This document shows positions 57,377 to 64,000 of a DNA stretch of 64,000 nucleotides, piece by piece. A program made the translations under genes and the position numbers. Numbering within the stretch: the stretch's first letter is position 1; every line of letters starts with the position of its first letter. The DNA comes from Erigeron canadensis. Its lineage: Eukaryota; Streptophyta; Magnoliopsida; Asterales; Asteraceae. The stretch covers positions 15,745,664 through 15,809,663 of the forward strand of contig NC_057768.1 of assembly GCF_010389155.1 (NCBI RefSeq), written 5' to 3'. A model generated the notes under the pieces. That model was not told the DNA's origin and did not search any database. It saw only the letters and a list, made by a program, of their open reading frames with translations.

Positions 57377-58481
57377 CTTATTCATTTTCTTGCGTGGAGA
57401 TGTTGACTCAGCTAAATTGGTTTGGGACGCTTTGGAAGAGTTCAAGGCTACTTTAGGTTTAACCCCTAGTCTTCCTAAAAGTACTGCTTAATTTTGTAAT
57501 GTTCTCAATCACGTCAAGCTTGCGATTTTGAACATCTTACCATTTGAAGAGCGTAACCAACCTGTCAAATATCTTGGGGTTCCACTTGTTTCCACATGTC
57601 TGGTGTACAGGAGCTGTAAGGAACTGTTGGAAAGGGTTAGAAATCTTGTAAACAACTAGAAAAGTAAGTTCCTTTCATTTGCAGGCCGATTGCAATTGGT
57701 TCAATTAGTTTTGTCTTCTATGCATGTGTATTGGTCTATGGCTTTTATCTTGCCTACTAGAGTTACTTCCAAAATTGAACAAATACTGCGTGGTTTTCTT
57801 TGGAGTCAAGGAACTTTGAAGAAAGGACAGGCAAATATTGTGTGGGATGTGGTTTGCCTTCCTAAGCAGGGGGGTGGATTAGGTATTCGACGGTTGGATC
57901 TTTGTAATGTTGTTTTAATGACTACTCATATTTGGAGTATCATGACTTCAAAAGAGTCCTTATGGGTTAAGTGGATCCATACACATAGGCTTCGAGGTAG
58001 GTGTTTTTGGGAGATCCCATTATGAGGTAACGTGTCATGGAGCTGGAGAAAATTTTTACAAATTCGTCCTCTTGTTAGAAAAAATTTTTGGTTTTCTCTT
58101 GGTAATGGAAATTTTGCATTCGCTTGGTTCGACAATTGGGCTGATTTTTGCCCTCTTATTAACTATGTTACTCCTAGGAGGATAAAAGATGCGGGTGTGG
58201 GCTCGGATTCAAGAGTTGGTGATATTGTTAATAGTGACAATTGGAGAATGCCATCAGCTTGGACTTAGTTTTCATTTACGGTTCATGTTTTGTCAAACTC
58301 TCGAGATATCCTTAAGTGGCGTTCTACTGCTGGAAGGTTAGAAGACTTTTCTGTGTCATTAGCATGGAATGATTTACGTAACAGAGTTGCTAAGGTTGAT
58401 TGGTTTCACCTCGTTTGGTGTAAACAATGTGTTCCAAAATATTCTTTTCTTCTTTGGATTGTTATGCATGGAAAGCTGAAG

Positions 58482-59567
58482 TGATATGAAATTGCCCCTG
58501 AGTTACCCTAAACTCAGCTCAGGCCATGATAATGCTTCCCCCGATGGCACACTTTGGGAAGATGATTTGTGATCCTATCTGCCCCTTAGGATTCCCCTTA
58601 CTTAAGTGGGAAGACTGAAATGTGGGGGAAGTTTGAAGATTAGCTCGCAAATTTGTCTAATCTGGGTCAGCTTGGAAGAAAAGTTAGCTTGGGACAACCA
58701 GTCTGGGTCAGCTTGCATAGAGTCAGCTTGGAACTGAATCAGCTTGGGATTTTCAAACACTTATTCTGTTTTGATGGTTTCAATAACTAGGTCAAGTCAT
58801 GTGATTAGCACGTGTGTGTGGCTGTTCTAGATGATTCTGAATAAGGATAAGAATTCAGTTGTGTGTTTTTGTTTTGTTTTGTTTTGGTGACACCTAATCG
58901 TGGGAGAAGAAGAATACAAGTGGGGACTAGAGAGAGAACCTCCACTACCTTACAACTGTAGATTATGTTCTCTATTCTTATTGGTTGATTTATAACAACC
59001 TTGTACTAGTTGTCTAGGGTAGAATATTCCATGTCTCTTATATTTCCTCTATAAATAGAGGCTACCTTTTATTGTAAAAATCAGAGTGTGTTTATGAAAG
59101 TTTGATAGAGCTGAATTGTATTCATTTTTAAAATCTTCTTTACCTTTATGGATCTTTGATCTTGGTGGTTTGAAGTGGTCCCTTTATCAGTATTCTTGGT
59201 GGCTTTGCCTTTATAGATTATTGTGGTGAGATCTTAAAAATCTTCATTACTTTTATCTGTATTTGTGGTGGCCCAGCCTTTATCAAATATAGTGGTGGTT
59301 TTGGAGTGTTTCTAGTATTTGATTCTGGTGGTTCAGTCCTTTACGAGTCAAGTATTAGATTCTTATCTATCCTTGTTTATTTGTTCTTGTTTCAGTTTAT
59401 TTCCACTATTTCATTGTTGATGTACTATTTGTTCTTATAGTCAGCTTGGGTGTGTTTTGTCCTAAAATTCCAGAAAATTCCTACAAAGATAGCTTATATT
59501 CCGTTGTGCTTTTGTTCTGTGAGTTGATTCAGTCTGACTCTGAGTATTTCAGCTCAATTTCATATCA
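58482..59567 (+). repeat. 5' LTR of the plus-strand Gypsy (1086 bp)
   Basis: Begins TGATATGAAATTG and ends CAATTTCATATCA, a perfect 13-bp inverted repeat. CAGCTTGG words at 58664-58760. TATA box at 59050-59057. The second half matches 63220-63970. Confidence 0.88.
59050..59057 (+). promoter_or_regulatory. TATA box of the plus-strand Gypsy LTR
   Basis: TATAAATA inside CCTCTATAAATAGAGG, itself a palindrome. The same box is at 63453-63460 in the 3' LTR. Confidence 0.6.
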
Positions 59568-59570
59568 GAT

Positions 59571-59584
59571 TGGCATCAGAGACA
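59571..59584 (+). other. Primer binding site of the plus-strand Gypsy
   Basis: TGGCATCAGAGACA three bases after the LTR, one substitution from the initiator tRNA-Met pattern TGGTATCAGAG. Confidence 0.75.
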
Positions 59585-59662
59585 GGTTCAAAAAGGTTTC
59601 TTAATCTTTTTGTCCTTGGGGTTTTGTTGTTGAAAAGTTGTTCTGAGTTTTCTTTTAAAAGT

Positions 59663-60776
59663 ATGGCTTTCAGAAGAAATATGACTTTGGAAGAAGCTTT
59701 AGAAGGGATAGACAGATCGAAGCTCTCCAAGAACAGCTTGGAAGGGTTGTTAATCTGTTAGAAGATGGTGGTGTGAGGTTAAATAGAGAAGATGTTGTTG
59801 TTAGTGAAAGGTTAAATAGCGAGTCTGATGCTTCCAGTCAGCCTAGGAGGAGGCATAGGAGCTAGGAGGAGGCATAGGAGGCATAAGGTTGATGTTAAAG
59901 ATATTAAGGTAGACCCACCAGATTTTGTTGGTTCTTCTAACCCAGAAGATTACTTTGAATGGGTTCAGATTATGGACAGAATTATGGAAATTAAGGGGTA
60001 TGATGACAGAAAAGGTTTCAAGGTTGCTGTTATGAAGATGAGTAAGTAAGCATCAACTTGGTATGAAAACATGAAAGGTAAAAGAGAGTATAAGGGTAAA
60101 AGCAAAGTCAAGACCTGGTCAAAGCTGAAGGAGGTTATGCAGGAGAGGTTTGTTCCCCAAGCTTATAAGCAAGAGCTGTATATTCATATGAACAGCTTAA
60201 AACAAGGTAATAAGGAGGTTGTGGAGTATATATAAGGGAGTTTGAACAGCTTAAGATCAGAACAGGGGTGAAGGAAGCTGAGGAGCATACTATTGCAAGA
60301 TTCATGGGTGGTCTGAATTCCTTGATTATTGAGATGATGAAGTTGTAGTTTGTGTGGACATTCGAAGGTGCTTGCAAGCTGGCCATTCAGCTTGAGAAGC
60401 AAATAAAGAAGAAGTCAGCCTACAAGTCTATTCCTAAACCTGTTGTACCTGCTAAGAATCCTATCTTCAAAGAAGTTAATGATGGAAAGGAGAGGGTTGG
60501 AGAAGGGTCCAAGGAGCCTAAGAAGAGATGTTTCAAGTGTCATGGGTATGGACATTTCCAAGCTGAGTTTCCCAATCTGAGGGCTCTCACACTGAAAGAA
60601 GTTGAAGAACTGAAAGCTGAAGCTGAGTATGAAGATAAGTGTACTTATGATGAAGATCCTGCTGAAGAGGAGTTTGTTGAAGCCGATGTTGGTGACATGT
60701 TGGTAATTAGAAGAGCAATGCATGCTAATGAAGCTTCTATTGATAAAGCTGATTATTGTTGGAGGAAGCTGTGCTA
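59663..60776 (+). pseudogene. Plus-strand Gypsy gag with zinc knuckle
   Basis: ATG at 59663 (MAFRRNMTLEEALE). After frame changes near 59720 and 59860 a Retrotrans_gag domain follows with DPPDFVGSSNPEDYFEWVQI, MKGKREYKGKSKVKTWSKL, MQERFVPQAYKQELYI and ARFMGGLNSLIIEMMK. Then a basic linker and the knuckle CFKCHGYGHFQAEF, where the last zinc-binding cysteine of CX2CX4HX4C is phenylalanine. An acidic tail ends at a stop at 60774-60776. Stops near 60049, 60232 and 60346. An 18-20-bp local duplication of AGGAGGAGGCATAGGAG lies at 59845-59880. Confidence 0.82.
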
Positions 60777-60875
60777 ATGGTGCATCTACCTATATGGTGT
60801 ACTATCAAAGGAAAGGTGTGCAGTCTGATTATTGATGGAGGAAGTTGTGCTAATGCTGCATCTACCTATACGGTG
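60751..60875. repeat. 49-bp direct repeat over the protease active site
   Basis: GATTATTGTTGGAGGAAGCT at 60751 and GATTATTGATGGAGGAAGTT at 60827, alike for 49 bp, period 76. Confidence 0.8.
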
Positions 60876-61008
60876 GACAAGCTGGGTCTTTCAACTACCA
60901 AGCACCCACACCCATACAAACTACAATGGCTCAGCCCAGGCAATGAGGTAAAAGTTAATCGCCAAATAGTCATTCCTTTTTCTATTGGTGCTGTTTTTCA
61001 AGATGAAG
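60756..61008 (+). pseudogene. Plus-strand Gypsy protease with duplicated active-site segment
   Basis: Reads WCTIKGKVCSLIIDGGSCAN, then AASTYTVDKLGLSTTKHPHP and the flap region NEVKVNRQIVIPFSIG. IIDGGSC is the retropepsin active site in the DGG form seen in some chromoviruses. A 49-bp copy of this site lies just upstream (60751-60799 versus 60827-60875) with the catalytic aspartate read as valine in that copy's frame. The gene ends at an inverted LTR-like block. Confidence 0.75.
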
Positions 61009-62497
61009 TGATGCGTAAAGCACGCAATAACCAAGCACAGCGGAATTTTACAACAACTCAAATTATTATTTTCAGTATTTTCTGATTTTATGAAACAAAA
61101 CCAACAAAAACAAGACAATAAAAGAATCCACCACCAAGATTCGTAAAGGCCAAGCCACCGGAACCAATGATAAAGGAAACACTCCAACCCACCACTTTGT
61201 TTGATAAAGGTCTAGCCACTCCAAACACAGATTAAGGAATCAAAGATTTTGGATCTCACCACTATAATTGATAAAGGGCGATCCACCACAATTATTGATA
61301 AAGGGATCATTCAAAACCACCAAGATCAAAGATCTATAAAGGTAAATGAAGATTTTTAAGAAATAGAGGCTGCTCTATTAATTTCATTCAACTCAACATA
61401 GTCTGTTTTTACAATGAGAAATGAGCCTCTAATTATAGTAACTAATGCTATTTTCTAGAATTAAAGAAATACAATGATAAATAAAATAAAGGTTGTCATA
61501 GATATCAAGGACCACCACTACTTTTAGACAACCAATAGAAAAAGGGCATGTGCAGCTTCTAGAATTATTCCCTTGGAAATAGTCCCCACAATTGTCACAT
61601 GCAAACCGTTAGAAAAGGTGTCACATCCACATGTCCATTCTTATCCATAAGCTTCTAGAACATTCTGATGTGTCTGCTTCTTATTGGATGAAAGTAACTA
61701 GGTGACAAAATTCTGAAGTGGATCTGGTGGCCTAATCTGAAGGATCTTTACTGGAGCATGAATCAGAAGGATCCCATCTGGAGCGTGAATCTGAAGCAAC
61801 TCATCTGGAGCGTGAATCTGAAGCAACTCACTGGAGTTATCATCTGAAGCTGTCCATTGAAATGGTTCACTGGAGTGTGACTGAGATAACTTTACTGAAG
61901 TAAATTTGAAATCCATTTCTGAAGCCTCGTGACTGGAGCAAGTTACTGGAGCTTTATCTGACGAGTCTTCACTAGAGTTGTTAGCTAAAAGGTTGTTGAA
62001 ACAAGAGTAATACGCTTCATTACTGATGTGAGACAAGTTATTTCTGAAACTCAAAATGAAATCGGCTACTGAAGTGAATGACTGAGAACTGGTAACTGGC
62101 AACTGGTCACTGGTTAGTAGCACTTCTGAAATAAAGTTACTGAAGACTTGTTTCTTAAGTGTTTTGCTTTCTGATCTGAGCAATGGCTGATCATATATGG
62201 TGATGACTAGTTTAATGAACGTGGTCAGTTGAAGTTGTTTCAATGAGGTTTGTTCAGATGGAGTTATCAGTTCAGAACCTTCTTCCAGTTCAGATGACTT
62301 TAGATCAGAAAATCCTTTCAGTTCAGAAACTCCTCTCAGTTCAGAAATTCCTCTCAGCTCAGAAACTTCTTTCAATTCAGAAACTTCTCTCAGCTCAGAA
62401 ATTCCTTTCAGTTCAGAAATTCCTTTCAGCTCAGAAAGTTCTTTTAGTTCAGAAAATCCTTTCAGCTCAGAAACTTCTTTCAGCTCAGAAATTTCTT
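61009..62497 (-). repeat. Inverted LTR-like block related to the plus-strand Gypsy LTR
   Basis: Read on the minus strand, 61080-61340 contains TTACCTTTATAGATCTTTGA, CTTGGTGGTTTTGAATGATC and CCTTTATC...GTGGTG blocks that match 59130-59340 of the 5' LTR. Near 61009 it has TTCCGCTGTGCTTG and an end CATCA, like the LTR 3' end. The 61700-62240 part repeats CTGGAGCGTGAATCTGAAGC words and 62278-62494 is an 18-bp array. It replaces RT and RNase H. Confidence 0.7.
62278..62494. repeat. 18-bp tandem array, about 12 copies
   Basis: Unit TTTCAGCTCAGAAACTTC with variants. As 18 nt equals six codons, both strands are open: SELRGV-like repeats on minus and LLSAQK-like repeats on plus. Confidence 0.85.
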
Positions 62498-63215
62498 GTC
62501 AGCAAGCTAAGTCTACTTTTCACAAGGGTTTGTATACCCCTCTTCCAATTCCTAATTAGCCTTGGGAAGATCTGAGTATGAATTTTATTGCTGCTCTACC
62601 TAGGACTCAGCGTGGCAAATATTCTATAATGGTAGTAGTTGAGAGATTCTCAAAGATGGCTCATTTCATTCCTTGCCACACTACTAATGATGCCACCAAA
62701 GTAGCAGCTTTATTCTTTCAAAAGATAGTTCGACTTCATGGAATTCCAAAAACTATTGTCTCAGATCGAGATGTAAAGTTTTTGAGTTATTTTTTGAAGA
62801 CATTGTGGAAGCTGATGGGTACTAAGTTGTTATTTAGCACTTCTCATCATCACCAAACTATGGTTAGACTGAAGTAACAAATAGAACCATTGGGATCTAA
62901 AGCTTCCTCAAGCTGAGTTTGCTTTCAATCGAGCTCCTAATTATTCTACTGGAAAATCTCCTTTTGAAATCTGTTTTGGTGTGAATCCACTAACACCCAT
63001 AGACATGATCCATTTTTCTATTGAGCCAAAAGTTTGTGTTGAAGCTGAAAGCATGGCTAAGGAGATAAAGAAACTCCATGAACAAGTCAAAGCCAGAATT
63101 GAGAAGGTGAATGCTGATTACAAGGCCAGGGCAAACAAGAATAGAAGACAACCTACTTTTGCACCAGGAGATCTAGTTTGGATCCACCTTAGAAAGGAGA
63201 GATTCCCTTCAAGGA
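62498..63215 (+). pseudogene. Plus-strand Gypsy integrase
   Basis: Reads CQQAKSTFHKGLYTPLPIPN, a stop, then [20 protein letters not shown]. The first catalytic aspartate of MDF is asparagine. The second is kept in [24 protein letters not shown] is followed by a deletion and TAG, with the glutamate of TEVTNRTIG in another frame. The C-terminal part NPLTPIDMIHFSIEPKVCVE and FAPGDLVWIHLRKERFPS runs straight into LTR sequence at about 63211, so the rest of pol is deleted. Confidence 0.85.
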
Positions 63216-63970
63216 TACGAATTCAGTTGTGTGTGGTTGTTCTAGATGATTTTGAATAAGGATAAGAATTCAGTTGTGTGTTTTGTTTTGTTTTGACACC
63301 TCGTGGGAGAAGAAGAATACAAGTGGGGACCAGAGAGAGAACCTCTACTACCCTACAGCTGCAGATTATGTTCTCTATTCTTATTGGTTGATTTATAACA
63401 ACCTTGCACTAGTTGTCTAGGGTAGAATATTCTTTGTCTCTTGTATTTCCTCTATAAATAGAGGCTGCCTTTTATTGTAAAAATCAGAGTGTGTTTATGA
63501 AAGTTTGATAGAGTTGAATTCTATTCATTTTAAAAATCTTCTTTACCTTTATGGATCTTTGATCTTGGTGGTTTAAAGTGATCCCTTTATCTGTAATCTT
63601 GGTGGCTTTGCCTTTATAGATTATTGTGGTGAGATCTTAAAAATCTTCATTACTTATATCTGTATTTGTGGTGGCTCAGCCTTTATCAAATATAGTGGTG
63701 GTTTTGGAGTGTTTCTGGTATTTGATTCTGGTGGTTTAGTCCTTTACGGGTCAAGTATTAGATTCTTATCTATCCTTGTTTATTTGTTCTTGTTTCAGTT
63801 TATTTCCACTGTTTCGTTGTTGCTGTGCTATTTGTTCTTGTAGTCAACTTGGGTGTGTTTTGTCATAAAATTCCAGAAAATTCCTACAAAAATAGCTTAT
63901 ATTCCGTTGTGCTTGTATTCTGTGAGTTGACTCAGTCTGACTTTGAGTATTTCAGCTCAATTTCACATCA
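63211..63970 (+). repeat. Truncated 3' LTR of the plus-strand Gypsy
   Basis: Matches 58816-59567 of the 5' LTR and ends CAATTTCACATCA. U3 is missing. The start contains AAGGATACGAATTCAGTTGT, then AAGGATAAGAATTCAGTTGT again at about 63256, so a short piece is repeated at the junction. Confidence 0.82.
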
Positions 63971-64000
63971 TCAAAACTCAAGATATGTTATGTACATGGG
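63971..64000 (+). pseudogene. LINE copy 3 continued
   Basis: Reads KTQDMLCTWG in frame with the HGKLK end at 58481 (family KLKTQDMLxxWD). It runs off the window edge. Confidence 0.75.

Larger units (their letters stand above)
56865..58481 (+). pseudogene. 5'-truncated LINE copy 3 (RT to zf-RVT), split by a SINE and a Gypsy
   Basis: Begins inside RT at VDIQKAYDTFDWIFLKTVLK, then GKRGLRQGDPLSPYLFTLLM. The SINE sits in the FADD motif and the reading resumes at LRGDVDSAKLVWDALEEF. Later blocks are LPFEE, YLGVPLVST, LSSMHVYWSMAFILPTR, LWVKWIHTHRLRGRCFW and VPKYSFLLWIVMHGKLK. It is interrupted there by the Gypsy LTR at 58482 and continues at 63971 with KTQDML. Many stops and frameshifts are present. 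5' truncation is normal for LINE insertions. Confidence 0.85.
58482..63970 (+). mobile_element. Rearranged Ty3/Gypsy (CRM/Reina-like) inserted in LINE copy 3
   Basis: The 5' LTR is 58482-59567 and a 5'-truncated 3' LTR runs to 63970. Gag and protease are followed not by RT but by an inverted LTR-like block (61009-62497), then integrase. Removing the element restores the LINE reading HGKLK-TQDML. The flanking 5-mers TGAAG (58477-58481) and TCAAA (63971-63975) are alike in 3 of 5 positions, so the duplication has decayed. CRM/Reina affinity is inferred from IIDGGSCxNxAS and the integrase. Confidence 0.82.

Noticed and set aside
61698..62575. Repeat proteins on both strands across the 18-bp array
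   Set aside because: Both strands are open only because the unit is six codons without stops. No start context or domain.

Overview
The window is repeat-rich plant nuclear DNA. It holds Ty3/Gypsy elements (one Tat-type, one chromodomain type, one CRM/Reina-like), a Ty1/Copia element, L1-type LINEs, a tRNA-derived SINE and solo LTRs. Nearly every coding region is broken by stops and frameshifts. I see no convincing host gene, rRNA gene or standalone tRNA gene. From memory, the LINE proteins and the antisense ORF of the Tat element look most like copies common in Asteraceae. That placement is an inference and was not tested.

Layout. (1) 1-13461: a minus-strand Tat-type Gypsy element whose 3' LTR lies beyond the left edge. 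It has a 5' LTR (12738-13461), PBS, gag, protease, RT, two RNase H domains and integrase. An antisense, coiled-coil ORF (1-1081) lies downstream of pol. A minus-strand LINE (1773-7361, 10-bp target duplication) interrupts the element at the end of pol. (2) 13462-17466: AT-rich DNA with no recognisable gene. (3) 17472-45687: a minus-strand Tekay-like chromodomain Gypsy with 2.3-2.6 kb LTRs and a 5-bp duplication GGAAC. (4) A minus-strand Copia (22108-40185, 704-bp LTRs, duplication CCTTC) is inserted in its RT/RNase H region. (5) Three further elements sit inside the Copia: a plus-strand solo LTR (23229-25792, CTTAT), a minus-strand LTR (26123-30561, probable ATATA), and a non-autonomous Tat derivative with tandem arrays (33174-36588, CTTAG) placed inside the integrase gene. 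(6) 46557-56027: a solo LTR (duplication AGTTC) interrupted by a plus-strand LINE (about 49146-54874). (7) 56033-64000: a mosaic of Gypsy fragments and a 5'-truncated LINE. A SINE sits exactly at the FADD catalytic motif of that LINE, and a rearranged plus-strand Gypsy (58482-63970) is inserted into its 3' part.

Most insertion boundaries can be read to the base, because both the LTR ends and the target duplications are visible. This gives a relative order of events. Copia is younger than the chromodomain Gypsy, and the solo LTR, LTR B and Tat derivative are younger than Copia. The LINE is younger than solo LTR C, and the SINE and the last Gypsy are younger than the truncated LINE.

The least explained signal is a motif of about 55 nt repeated in five LTRs of at least three related families, always 250-320 nt from the LTR 3' end. 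It combines ACTCAC, a CAAC...GTTG stem-loop, a pyrimidine tract and TTCAGG. It resembles a branch point plus 3' splice site, or a structured leader element. Also notable are family-specific arrays of short words inside most LTRs, templated filler DNA at a deletion junction, and an identical 8-nt ORF1/ORF2 overlap in two diverged LINE copies.
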